A DNA stretch of 56,905 nucleotides from positions 1-56,905 of the forward strand of contig JALWRX010000074.1 in the NCBI GenBank assembly GCA_027080505.1, given 5' to 3'. The notes beneath the pieces were generated by a model. The model was not told the origin of the DNA. It ran no database searches and was given only the letters and a program-made list of their open reading frames with translations. The translations under genes and the position numbers were made by a program. This document shows, one piece after another, positions 27,679 to 35,164 of the stretch (its first letter is position 1; every line of letters starts with the position of its first letter). The stretch comes from Ghiorsea sp. Its GTDB lineage: Bacteria; Pseudomonadota; Zetaproteobacteria; Mariprofundales; Mariprofundaceae.

Positions 27679-28344
27679 ATGAGCAATAGATATACCACTT
27701 ATACACCACCGCCACACACAACATTACACATTCTTTTTCAAGATGAACACTTATTGGTCGTCAATAAACCTGCGGGCTTACTTTCTGTGCCTGGTAATAG
27801 CCCTGAAAAACAGGACTGTATGGTATCTCGCTGTGTTGCGGAGTTTGGCGAAATCCATATTGCTCATAGGTTGGATATGTCCACATCGGGCATCATCGCC
27901 TTTGCTCGTCACAAAGATGCCGTGCGTGCTATGAATCAATTGTTTGCAGGGCGTGAAGTCAACAAAACATATATTGCCGTAGTCGATGGTTTGCTTGAAA
28001 ACGACAAGGGGGAAATCCACGCGCCACTGATGGTGGACTGGCCTAAGCGCCCCATGCAAAAAGTGGATGCCCAGGGCAGACCTTCTCACACTTTGTATCA
28101 AGTGCTTGAACGCAACCTGGCGGATAACAAAACCCGCGTACAGCTCACCCCGATTACAGGCCGCTCCCATCAACTAAGAGTACATATGATGAGTATAGGT
28201 CATGCGATTTTGGGTGATGAATTTTATGCGCCTGATGCCGCCTTTCATAAGGCGGACAGGCTGCTCTTGCACGCCACAGAACTTGCCTTTATCCACCCCA
28301 TAACGAATCAACCCGTGCAAATCCATTGTCCGCCTGATTTTTGA
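27679..28344 (+). CDS. rluA: RluA-family pseudouridine synthase
   Basis: Isomerises uridine in rRNA and/or tRNA. The catalytic Asp is in IAHRLDMSTSGIIAFAR; VVNKPAGLLSVPG, NKTYIAVVDG, and PITGRSHQLRVHMMSIGHAILGD are family motifs. There is no S4 domain, and the 221-aa length equals E. coli RluA, which modifies 23S rRNA U746 and tRNA U32. The ATG at 27679 is preferred to a TTG nine codons earlier. It is divergent from the glutamate dehydrogenase gene. Confidence 0.9.
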   Translation: MSNRYTTYTPPPHTTLHILFQDEHLLVVNKPAGLLSVPGNSPEKQDCMVSRCVAEFGEIHIAHRLDMSTSGIIAFARHKDAVRAMNQLFAGREVNKTYIAVVDGLLENDKGEIHAPLMVDWPKRPMQKVDAQGRPSHTLYQVLERNLADNKTRVQLTPITGRSHQLRVHMMSIGHAILGDEFYAPDAAFHKADRLLLHATELAFIHPITNQPVQIHCPPDF

Positions 28345-28383
28345 ATCACTACACAAATATTGAAGCTTCTGCTAGGCTTATGC

Positions 28384-28971
28384 ATGAGGTGTATGATGCG
28401 CTATATAGGTTTATGTTTACTTCCAGTGCTTCTCTTGGGTTGTGTGTCCACAGACAAACCCGAGACTCCACCGTCTTGGGTAAAGCCAGTATCTTCTCCC
28501 AAACAAGGCTGTATTGACCTTAGCGGTACATATAACAACACAGGTGAAAGCTCTGAAACACGAAAACTTTATTTAAGCCAGTTTTTTGAATACTTTATAC
28601 CCGACTCTGCTTTCTTAAAACACGCATGGGTGAATAGCATCACATTGTCCAAAGTTCATGACAAAAAGCTTACCATCACTTTCAACAGTAAAGGCAAGGC
28701 AGCATATCAAATCACATGGGTTCAGGGCAAAGACTTCACCTGCAAGGCTCAATATATTCAAAAAGAAATAAGCTATATGCCCAGCACGCCTTTTGCTATT
28801 GCCAACCACACCAGCATCACTGCGTTGACCAAAGCCCAGGATGGCGCATTGTTGGTGACTGATTTTGATAAAGAAACAGGTGTAGCAGTTTGGGTTGTTC
28901 CTTTATTCCCTTACCAAGACAAAGATTATAAATATTACCGCTACCCTGCGGTTACCCCGATTCAACCATGA
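28384..28971 (+). CDS. Small lipoprotein of unknown function
   Basis: The family is not recognised. A short signal peptide (RYIGLCLLPVLLLGC) ends in a lipobox, so the Cys should be lipidated and the rest periplasmic or outer-membrane facing. The mature part of about 170 residues is mixed alpha/beta without known motifs. ATG codons at 28384, 28393 and 28396 are all possible starts; AGGTG favours the last two. The stop overlaps the ankyrin lipoprotein start by four bases, so the two lipoproteins are translationally coupled and may work together. Confidence 0.75.
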   Translation: MRCMMRYIGLCLLPVLLLGCVSTDKPETPPSWVKPVSSPKQGCIDLSGTYNNTGESSETRKLYLSQFFEYFIPDSAFLKHAWVNSITLSKVHDKKLTITFNSKGKAAYQITWVQGKDFTCKAQYIQKEISYMPSTPFAIANHTSITALTKAQDGALLVTDFDKETGVAVWVVPLFPYQDKDYKYYRYPAVTPIQP

Positions 28972-29888
28972 TAAAGTATATTCTAACCGTATTTCTACTT
29001 TTACTCAGTAGCTGTGCCAGCACCGACCGTACTTATTTTACCGACACAACTACCGACAAACCTTATGCTAAACTATATATGGAACCAAAAGACGCAGGTA
29101 GTATCCATTTATTTGGTATAACTGAAGCTGCAATCAAACCCTTTACCATCAATGGGTTTCCCATAGATGAAAAACGTGAATACTGGAAACTTCATGCCTT
29201 TGGTGAATTCATGATTCCAGCAGGCGATACCATGATCACCTTAGGATACAGTGATAGAGACAACAGTGATCATGGTTTTGTTCGTTTTACAGCACAAGCT
29301 GGAAAAACCTATCAAGTTACCCATCGCTTGGATGACACTTTTATCCACTTTGATGTCACGGATGAAGCATCTCACCGTGTTACCACGCAAACATTCTATA
29401 AATGGCAATATATCTGGGAAAAAACACCCGAAGAAGAGGCTTTACTTTTTGCAGCGCAACAAGGCGACCTTGCGCAAGTAGAGTCATTACTCAAACAAGG
29501 CGTAAATCCCAACTGGTCAAGAGCATACCGTAAGTTTAAGCCTGTTACCGTTGCTGCTGCCAATGGGCACTACGATATTGTTGAGACCCTGATAAAAGCT
29601 GGTGCAGACATCAACCCTGTCAATCAAATCACGCCCCTTGAAGCCGCCTGTATGCATGGGCATATTCAAATTGTTAAACTACTACTCAAACATGGTGCAT
29701 ATCCCGACCTTGGCACACCATTGATTCATGCTGCAGAACGTGGGTATATAGCCATTGTACGATTATTGTTGGAAAAAGGTGCTTATACCTTATCGCGCAA
29801 CAGCGAAGGATTAACCGCTTCTGAACTGGCACAGCGCAATGGTCATGTTGCCACTGCCCAACTCATACAAACTTACCAAGCCAAATAA
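28968..29888 (+). CDS. Lipoprotein with ankyrin repeats
   Basis: A 306-residue lipoprotein: signal peptide MIKYILTVFLLLLSSC with the lipobox at Cys16, then a beta-rich domain to about residue 155, then four to five ankyrin repeats (for example VTVAAANGHYDIVETLIKAG and PLEAACMHGHIQIVKLLLKHG) to the C-terminus. Ankyrin repeats bind proteins, so this may be a periplasmic scaffold or immunity-type factor. The four-base overlap with the preceding lipoprotein gene links them in one unit. It converges with the membrane-protein gene 22 bases beyond its stop. Confidence 0.85.
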   Translation: MIKYILTVFLLLLSSCASTDRTYFTDTTTDKPYAKLYMEPKDAGSIHLFGITEAAIKPFTINGFPIDEKREYWKLHAFGEFMIPAGDTMITLGYSDRDNSDHGFVRFTAQAGKTYQVTHRLDDTFIHFDVTDEASHRVTTQTFYKWQYIWEKTPEEEALLFAAQQGDLAQVESLLKQGVNPNWSRAYRKFKPVTVAAANGHYDIVETLIKAGADINPVNQITPLEAACMHGHIQIVKLLLKHGAYPDLGTPLIHAAERGYIAIVRLLLEKGAYTLSRNSEGLTASELAQRNGHVATAQLIQTYQAK

Positions 29889-29910
29889 ATCATAAAAGTT
29901 ATCAACCGTA

Positions 29911-30663
29911 TTATGATGTAGCACTGTTAAGCTGTGCGCGTTGAATGCTGCGGAACCGATGCCATTTCTTGATGTTTAAGAGTTTATAACCCAACAAACA
30001 TGCAGCATCAAAAGCAAAATAAACCACGCCAATGCCGCTGGGTGGATTGGCACTAGGTACCCATGTAAACACATCAAACCAAACAGGTGGCCAAACCCAG
30101 CACTGGTAGTGTGTGCCTAAAATTTCAAGGTAAACCACCATAAAAAACATGACTAAGAAAAATAATTTGGTTTCTGGCATACGTTTGAACAATAAGACAA
30201 CGGCTAACATACACATAAAACCAAACACATCATTGGCAAAAACCAACCATGCCAAGCTATAAAGTATCATGGTGGGATACAGCACACGGATGATAACTTG
30301 CTGATGCTTGCGCACCCAAGGTTCTTTGGTGATGTAATACACGCCAGCATAAACAATAGCATGCCCCAAAGGCACATAATGCGGCACATTTTCTAAGCGA
30401 TAAGTGTACATACCCAAACCTAGCGACAGCGTGACTTCACCTGCATAGGCAATGAACACACCAAAAAACATCAATATCCTTGTCACCTTTGATGTCTTAA
30501 AAAATATCCATAAAAAGACAGCCGCAACCAAAATATTGGTGATACCTTGCCCATAGCTGATGTATTGGGTCATCCATGTACTATCGATAAATAACCCCAA
30601 CCAAATCACAAGCATGGCAGGGATATAAATATGAGTGAATTTGAGTTGAACATCAGCAAGCAT
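29911..30663 (-). CDS. Polytopic membrane protein of unknown function
   Basis: A 250-residue integral membrane protein with roughly seven hydrophobic helices. Distinctive conserved-looking segments are PHYVPLGHAIVYAGVYY in the middle and SANPPSGIGVVYFAFDAACLLGYKLL near the C-terminus, ending in a basic tail. The family is not recognised; several charged and polar residues within helices (His, Glu) suggest binding or transport. The ATG is used; upstream lies a 290-base stretch before the CHAT-like gene. Confidence 0.7.
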   Translation of the reverse strand: MLADVQLKFTHIYIPAMLVIWLGLFIDSTWMTQYISYGQGITNILVAAVFLWIFFKTSKVTRILMFFGVFIAYAGEVTLSLGLGMYTYRLENVPHYVPLGHAIVYAGVYYITKEPWVRKHQQVIIRVLYPTMILYSLAWLVFANDVFGFMCMLAVVLLFKRMPETKLFFLVMFFMVVYLEILGTHYQCWVWPPVWFDVFTWVPSANPPSGIGVVYFAFDAACLLGYKLLNIKKWHRFRSIQRAQLNSATS

Positions 30664-30901
30664 GGCGGCAAGCCTAGCGTATAATTACCATCACTGCCCG
30701 CTCTTCTTTATTGCATCCTTGCTTGGGATAGAAACCATTACTGGCAAGGTAAAACACAGCATTCAGTAAAGAGTAAGGGAGTTTCTTCATTATGCTACGC
30801 TCAAATGCAATGAACGCAGTCATTTGATTTTATGAAACCAAGGTCTCATCTGGGGTTATGAATTGGTTGAAAGTTTGTTGTAGGAATCTAAAAAGGGCTC
30901 T
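30664..30901. other. Intergenic stretch with a doubtful 38-codon frame
   Basis: On the minus strand an ATG at 30790 opens a 38-codon frame ending at 30674 without a ribosome binding site; it is not called as a gene. The stretch probably holds the promoter of the membrane-protein gene. At 30902-30918 begins the 17-base motif GAACTTCACTCTGACCC, which recurs at 52447. Confidence 0.35.
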
Positions 30902-30918
30902 GAACTTCACTCTGACCC
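30902..30918 (+). repeat. Short repeat, copy 1 (partner at 52447)
   Basis: GAACTTCACTCTGACCC matches 16 of 17 bases at 52447-52463 in the same orientation. On the opposite strand it reads GGGTCAGAGTGAAGTTC, similar in style to the GGGGTCAG sequences at 54350 and 54507. It lies just outside the attC-like half-site and may be a mobile-element end. Confidence 0.5.
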
Positions 30919-30923
30919 CTTAT

Positions 30924-30950
30924 CCGTCCGCGTTAAGGGCATTGTTAGGC
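30924..30950 (-). other. Half of an attC-like (integron) recombination site
   Basis: On the minus strand, three bases after the stop of the CHAT-like gene, GCCTAAC is followed by AATGCCC, TTAACGCGGAC and GG. GCCTAAC fits the attC 1R core (RYYYAAC), and the TTAACGCGGAC part resembles the left arm of many chromosomal attC sites. The complementary right arm ending in GTTRRRY is not found in the following sequence, which changes abruptly to TAAGGGGTCAG. So only half a site seems to remain. Confidence 0.55.
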
Positions 30951-30953
30951 AAT

Positions 30954-31604
30954 TTATATACATGGCTGCGGTGGATTTACTTGCGCAAGTATTTGGTTTT
31001 TTACGTCCTCTCCGATTGTATAAAAGAAGTTATGGTCTCCTGATGCTACACGCATTGCCTGTACAGCTTGATCGAATGTAGCTTGTTTGTAAAAGAAGTG
31101 ATTATAAAAGGACAGATAGCCAACTGTAAGATCTGATTTTAATACAACTCCCGTGTTTCCAATTAGTAGATTAAAAACCGAATCAAACGCATTAACCATC
31201 TTTGTGGCGTCGAAACCATTGCAGGATGCCATGCAGATATATGGATTATACCCCTTGACAATATTATGATTCATTAACGACTGACGAAGTTGTTGCCAAT
31301 TTATAAAATCAGCATTAGTTAATGCAATACCATCCGGGTTGCCATGAGAGCAGAAATGGATAAAGGGATATGAATGAACGTTTGGCTGTGTCTGAAATTG
31401 ATTTATTGCTTCACTTAACCCTTGATTCATTGAGAAATTGAACATTTCTCTATTTGTGGCCAAACGATATATGCACGGTATATTTATGGAATTTAAAGCG
31501 TCCCGTAACGCCATACCAATACTGTACCCGCTGTATAGATCTTGATTCGATGGCGAGTCGACAAGATATACAAATGGCCGAGGTATCGTGTTTAAAGTAT
31601 TCAA
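30954..31604 (-). CDS. Stand-alone caspase/CHAT-like protease (clan CD)
   Basis: A 216-residue single-domain protein with the layout of a caspase-fold peptidase. A hydrophobic strand leads to FIHFCSHGNPDG (putative catalytic His87), and a second leads to YICMASCNG (putative catalytic Cys128). The C-terminal part has the LSFYNHFFYKQATFDQAVQAMR type of helices seen in CHAT domains. No repeats, TPRs or sensors are attached, unlike most CHAT proteins. The start is a TTG, the first start codon after an in-frame stop, with no ATG available before the domain. The gene sits between integron-type 7-mers and has no companion gene. The protease call is by motif reading, without alignment. Confidence 0.65.
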   Translation of the reverse strand: MNTLNTIPRPFVYLVDSPSNQDLYSGYSIGMALRDALNSINIPCIYRLATNREMFNFSMNQGLSEAINQFQTQPNVHSYPFIHFCSHGNPDGIALTNADFINWQQLRQSLMNHNIVKGYNPYICMASCNGFDATKMVNAFDSVFNLLIGNTGVVLKSDLTVGYLSFYNHFFYKQATFDQAVQAMRVASGDHNFFYTIGEDVKNQILAQVNPPQPCI

Positions 31605-31623
31605 AGTGTAATCTCTATTGTTT

Positions 31624-31630
31624 GCCTAAC
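31624..31630 (-). other. Integron-type core 7-mer GTTAGGC upstream of the CHAT-like gene
   Basis: On the minus strand GTTAGGC stands 19 bases before the TTG start. It fits the GTTRRRY core at which integron integrases cut, and is the inverted partner of the GCCTAAC found three bases after the gene. The pair would be the two ends of one gene cassette. Confidence 0.5.
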
Positions 31631-31634
31631 TATA

Positions 31635-31677
31635 CCAATAGGAGTAAACAGTATTACACATTATTGACTCCTATAGG
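31635..31677. repeat. Inverted repeat next to the cassette boundary
   Basis: CCAATAGGAGT and ACTCCTATAGG are inverted repeats with one mismatch, separated by 21 bases, starting four bases beyond GTTAGGC. Read on the minus strand, hairpin then GTTAGGC resembles the folded right side of an attC or attI site, but the matching left core is absent. Confidence 0.45.
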
Positions 31678-31716
31678 TGGACATATTTTCCTCATTATTA
31701 ACATATTAAGGCTAAA

Positions 31717-31750
31717 ATGAGGTATGCATGTTTACATGCATACTTTCATT
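31717..31750. repeat. Hairpin upstream of the CHAT-like gene
   Basis: GTATGCATG and CATGCATAC form a perfect 9-bp stem around TTTA; AATGA/TCATT extends it beyond a small bulge. No T-run follows. It could be an RNA structure, a terminator of prmA transcripts on the minus strand or a protein-binding site. Confidence 0.5.
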
Positions 31751-31807
31751 GTTGCAATGTGAAGCGAGCTTGTTGGAATGTCAAACGCAGAAAAACGGGA
31801 TACAGCC

Positions 31808-31840
31808 CTTTAATAAGATAAAAAAGTCCTAGCCCCTTTG
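31808..31840. repeat. Short repeat, copy 1 (partner at 54250)
   Basis: CTTTAATAAGATAAAAA is identical to 54250-54266, and the following 15 bases remain similar (AGTCCTAGCCCCTTT against GTTCTGTTCCCTTG). Same orientation in both places. The rest of the interval to prmA holds no gene. Confidence 0.5.
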
Positions 31841-31930
31841 TTGGTTGCCCTTATTTTCATTTAATCACCTAATCCCAAAATAATCATTTCTTGTCATAAG
31901 CATCAAGTGGTGAGGTTATTTCATATGGGC

Positions 31931-32776
31931 TTAGCGGATAAATTCAACCACTGCCCATTCTTCTTTCAGGCGAGTGCGGGCATGGCTTAAACCTTGGGTT
32001 TGGTATGCGGCAATGAGTGCTTCAACTTGGCTGTCTAAGACACCTGATAAAATCAAATGTTTTTCAACACTTGCTGCCAGCGGCTGCACCATATCGAGCA
32101 AAGGCTGAAACAAGATATTGGCAACAACCAATTCAAATGTACGTGCGGCTGGCGTATCACCCAAAATAGAACTTAAAGACACATCATTGATGCTTGCGTT
32201 CACTTTACAAGCTTCCACAGAAAGCGGGTCATAATCAATACACACAATATCTTTCGCACCCATTTTACCCGCAGCGATTGCCAACAAACCAGAACCTGCA
32301 CCCATATCCAACAAACTTTGTGGTGGTTGTTTGGCGCAATAGTCTTCAATGGCTTCAAGGCATAAATAGGTGGTGGGGTGTGTACCTGTACCAAAAGCCT
32401 GACCAGGGTCTAGCACCACATCGATGGCTCTATCGGGCAAAGCTTCACAAAACGAAGGGCGCACGCACAAGGATTTGCCGATAGGCATAGCATTCCAATG
32501 GTCTTGCCATGCGGTAGCCCAATCATCGCTTAGGGTGGCGATGTAAATATCTTGCTCGTTTACACCCAACACTTGGGCGGCTGTTTTAAGGCGTAAGTAT
32601 TGCTCTTCTTGATTATCACTGACTTCAAACCATGCCACATGGGCAGCTTCACCCGTCAACACATCGCTTTCTTCAGAGCCGCCAAGGGCATCAAAGGCTG
32701 ATTTAAGTTGCGCAAAAGCATCTTCACTGATGGCTTTAAAAGGGATTCTTAGCTCCACACATGTTACATTTTGCAT
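31931..32776 (-). CDS. prmA: Ribosomal protein L11 methyltransferase
   Basis: Trimethylates lysines and the N-terminus of ribosomal protein L11. A small N-terminal substrate-recognition domain (residues 1-95) precedes a class I SAM methyltransferase domain with LDPGQAFGTGTHPTTYLCL, the SAM-binding LDMGAGSGLLAIAAGKMG, and VVANILFQPLL (the NIL catalytic loop region). Length 281 aa is standard. It is divergent from the flavin reductase gene, with 52 bases between them. Confidence 0.96.
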   Translation of the reverse strand: MQNVTCVELRIPFKAISEDAFAQLKSAFDALGGSEESDVLTGEAAHVAWFEVSDNQEEQYLRLKTAAQVLGVNEQDIYIATLSDDWATAWQDHWNAMPIGKSLCVRPSFCEALPDRAIDVVLDPGQAFGTGTHPTTYLCLEAIEDYCAKQPPQSLLDMGAGSGLLAIAAGKMGAKDIVCIDYDPLSVEACKVNASINDVSLSSILGDTPAARTFELVVANILFQPLLDMVQPLAASVEKHLILSGVLDSQVEALIAAYQTQGLSHARTRLKEEWAVVEFIR

Positions 32777-32828
32777 CCTTGACCATCCTCTATCATACTT
32801 GCGGTGGTTTTAACCTTGGAGGGTATCT

Positions 32829-33548
32829 TTGTCCAATCCGTCTTCTTTTCGTTTGCGCTTAGCGCAGCATGAGCGTCTTACTGATACATCATGCGATGAT
32901 GTTGTTGTTAAACTCACCTTTGAACCACTTCCACATCAAAGTTTACCAACATTTATTACAGGACAATGTGTGCGTATGAGCCTGCCCAGTCAACCTGAGC
33001 TGCCCGCATCCTATTTTGCCCTTGCATCCAGCCCCCATGATACTGCCAAATATGAATTTGTAATCAAAGGTGTTCACCCTTTATCTCATGCCTTAGTGAA
33101 ACTTAAAGTAGGCGCAGAAGTTGAAGTGGAAGGCCCTATGGGCAAAGGGTTTGATTTATCGGAACATCAAGGAAAAAATGTCATTCTAATGGGTGTTGGC
33201 ACTGGCATTGCACCCTTGCGTAGTGTATGGCTAGATATGATTGAACACCGTGAAAATTATGGAACTGTGGCTATTTATGCAGGTTTTTTGAGTGCTATGC
33301 ATCATTTGTTAACCGATGAATTACAAAGCCTTGCTGAACATGATATTCAGGTCAGTATTTCTTTGGCAACAGGGCATGATGATTGGCATGGCCCTGTAGG
33401 TTATGTGCAACATGCACTGCAAGCAGATGCGCCAAACCCAGATAATACGGTGGTTTGTTTGGCTGGTATGAATGTGATGGTGGACGCATGCACCGAAACA
33501 TTGTTAGAATTGGGTTTTAATGAACAACAAATCTTGCTCAATTTCTGA
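32829..33548 (+). CDS. FNR-like FAD/NAD(P)-binding oxidoreductase
   Basis: A 239-residue flavin reductase of the ferredoxin-NADP reductase superfamily. An FAD-binding barrel comes first (about residues 10-100, with SYFALASSP), then an NAD-binding domain with ILMGVGTGIAPLRSVW. It resembles the electron-transfer subunit PyrK of dihydroorotate dehydrogenase, but the C-terminal cysteine cluster for a [2Fe-2S] centre is absent. The TTG start is chosen because GGAGGG lies five bases upstream and the next ATG is deep in the domain. It overlaps ruvX by 29 bases and precedes pyrB-pyrC, so a link to pyrimidine synthesis is possible but unproven. Confidence 0.8.
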   Translation: MSNPSSFRLRLAQHERLTDTSCDDVVVKLTFEPLPHQSLPTFITGQCVRMSLPSQPELPASYFALASSPHDTAKYEFVIKGVHPLSHALVKLKVGAEVEVEGPMGKGFDLSEHQGKNVILMGVGTGIAPLRSVWLDMIEHRENYGTVAIYAGFLSAMHHLLTDELQSLAEHDIQVSISLATGHDDWHGPVGYVQHALQADAPNPDNTVVCLAGMNVMVDACTETLLELGFNEQQILLNF

Positions 33549-33987
33549 GGTTTCACTACCTCTTCTCGCACTCGACATTGGCGGGAAACGCATTGGTGTT
33601 GCTGTTTCCGACCGTTTAGGTTTTTCTTGTCGTGGTATTACATGTTTATTCCGCAATGACCAAGGTTGGCCACGCCAAGTCAATAAATTGGCTGCTGAAT
33701 ATGGTATCAAAGCCTTGGTGGTTGGTTTACCAAAAAATATGGACGGCACAGAAGGTAGCCAAGCAGAAGATTGCCGAAAAGCTGCTGCTCAACTATCTAA
33801 AACCACTGATTTACCTATTCTTTTTCAAGATGAACGCCTTTCAACGTGGACAGCCAAAGAGCGATTGTTTGCCCAAGGTTTAAACGAGAAAAAAATGCGT
33901 GCCAAGCTTGATCAAACAGCAGCGGCTGTATTTTTAGAAGATTTTATTGCGGCAAACCAATCCTTAACGGAGAAAAAACATGCCTAA
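33520..33987 (+). CDS. ruvX: YqgF/RuvX pre-16S rRNA nuclease family
   Basis: RNase H-fold protein, 155 aa, with LALDIGGKRIGVAVSDRLG (the first catalytic Asp) near residue 17, VVGLPKNMDGTEG, and DERLSTWTAKERL followed by DQTAAAVFLEDF (second acidic residues). The family trims the 5' end of 16S rRNA, and was earlier proposed as a Holliday junction resolvase. The ATG lies inside the preceding gene; a start a few codons later is possible because the N-terminal extension is not conserved. It overlaps pyrB by eight bases. Confidence 0.92.
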   Translation: MNNKSCSISEVSLPLLALDIGGKRIGVAVSDRLGFSCRGITCLFRNDQGWPRQVNKLAAEYGIKALVVGLPKNMDGTEGSQAEDCRKAAAQLSKTTDLPILFQDERLSTWTAKERLFAQGLNEKKMRAKLDQTAAAVFLEDFIAANQSLTEKKHA

Positions 33988-34924
33988 ACCTTTATTTGGA
34001 CTTAAACATTTATTTGGCATCGGCGACCTTAACCGAGAACAAATCACATCATTGGTCAACTTGGGTGATGATTTTATCGACATTAATAGTCGCAGTGTCA
34101 AAAAAGATGCCACACTTCGTGGGCGCACAGTAATTAACCTTTTCTTTGAAAACTCTACCCGCACCCGCACCAGCTTTGAAATTGCAGGCAAACGTTTATC
34201 TGCTGATGTCATCAATATTTCAGCTTCTACATCAGCCACCAAAAAAGGTGAAAGTTTATTGGATACAGGGCAAACCCTTGCCGCCATGCAACCCCATGTG
34301 TTGGTGATTCGTCACTCTGTGGCTGGGACTTGCGAGTTTTTATCGGAGTTTTTAGAAGATACTGCCTTAATTAACGCAGGTGACGGTTCGCATGAACACC
34401 CCACACAAATTTTAACCGATTTACTTACGCTTAAACGCAGTATGGGCGATATACAAGGCAAAACCATGACTATTGTTGGTGATATTGCCCACTCACGGGT
34501 GGCTCGCTCGCATATGTTAGCCGCCAAAATTATGGGATATAACGTGCGCATTGTTGCGCCTAAGACATTATTGCCTGCCTTTGTAGAAAACTATGGTTGC
34601 GAAGTGTTTCATGATTTTGATGCAGCCTTGGATGGCACAGATATTCTTTATATGTTGCGTGTACAAACCGAGCGTTTAACCACCAATTGCTGTTTTCCAT
34701 CCATTCGAGAATACCATGAAACCTATGGCTTAAATATGAAACGCCTGAAAGCTGCGGGTGACCATTGCATGGTCATGCATCCAGGGCCGATGAATCGCGG
34801 CGTTGAGATTGCTACAGATGTAGCGGACTCTATGAAAAGCCTAATTTTAGAACAAGTTGAGCATGGCGTAGCAGTGCGCATGGCTGCTTTAACAGCACTA
34901 TGCGGTGGGGCGACAGAGGAGTGA
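33980..34924 (+). CDS. pyrB: Aspartate carbamoyltransferase catalytic subunit
   Basis: Joins carbamoyl phosphate and aspartate in pyrimidine synthesis. The carbamoyl-phosphate site is FFENSTRTRTSFE, the Lys loop is TSATKKGESLLDT, and HEHPTQILTDLLTL and MHPGPMNRGVEI complete the active site. Length 314 aa. The ATG has a GGAG upstream. No pyrI follows, so it is probably the class associated with an (in)active dihydroorotase; pyrC lies downstream, though separated by inserted sequence. Confidence 0.97.
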   Translation: MPKPLFGLKHLFGIGDLNREQITSLVNLGDDFIDINSRSVKKDATLRGRTVINLFFENSTRTRTSFEIAGKRLSADVINISASTSATKKGESLLDTGQTLAAMQPHVLVIRHSVAGTCEFLSEFLEDTALINAGDGSHEHPTQILTDLLTLKRSMGDIQGKTMTIVGDIAHSRVARSHMLAAKIMGYNVRIVAPKTLLPAFVENYGCEVFHDFDAALDGTDILYMLRVQTERLTTNCCFPSIREYHETYGLNMKRLKAAGDHCMVMHPGPMNRGVEIATDVADSMKSLILEQVEHGVAVRMAALTALCGGATEE

Positions 34925-35081
34925 TTGTTTTGAACCACGAAGCACACGAAGAGCACGAAGGTGAGTATAGAGGTTTATCCAGTCATGTGGTTAACGTAGT
35001 TTTAAATATTCATACAAGCAGTAAACTTGATAAAAAAGGATAATGCTGTGAAAAACTTTGTGTTCTTCGTGGTGAACTAAT
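34922..35081 (+). pseudogene. Remnant GxxExxY unit (internally deleted)
   Basis: The pyrB stop overlaps a TGATTGTTTTGAACCACGAAG segment of 21 bases that recurs exactly at 35155. Three ACGAAG repeats follow at 9-base intervals. Then comes sequence that reads, after one frameshift, like the first 20 residues of the intact downstream gene (LSSHVVNVVLNIH against LSNCVIGAALEVH). It then jumps to the equivalent of that gene's end (ACTTGATAAAAAAGG) and closes with CTTTGTGTTCTTCGTGGTG. It is therefore an older copy of the same unit that has lost its middle. Confidence 0.7.
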
Positions 35082-35150
35082 ATGACAGGTATTTTAATTA
35101 CAAATGGTCGTGTGATTGATTCTGCAAATCAAGTAAGTGAGGGCAACAGA
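35082..35150 (+). pseudogene. Diverged 5' fragment of pyrC
   Basis: ATG ACA GGT ATT TTA ATT and the following codons read TGILITNGRVIDSANQ, against TDILITNGRVIDPANN at the start of the intact pyrC 514 bases downstream. The two share most residues but differ at several synonymous sites, so the fragment is an old duplicate or came from a related genome with the element. The similarity stops after about 17 codons, where the next GxxExxY unit begins. Confidence 0.75.
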
Positions 35151-35164
35151 GGGATGATTGTTTT

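Noticed and set aside
30674-30790. 38-codon minus-strand frame before the membrane-protein gene
   Set aside because: No ribosome binding site, no recognisable features and short length; chance is a sufficient explanation.
32829-33548. PyrK subunit of dihydroorotate dehydrogenase
   Set aside because: The C-terminal cysteine cluster for the iron-sulfur centre is missing and no pyrD is adjacent.
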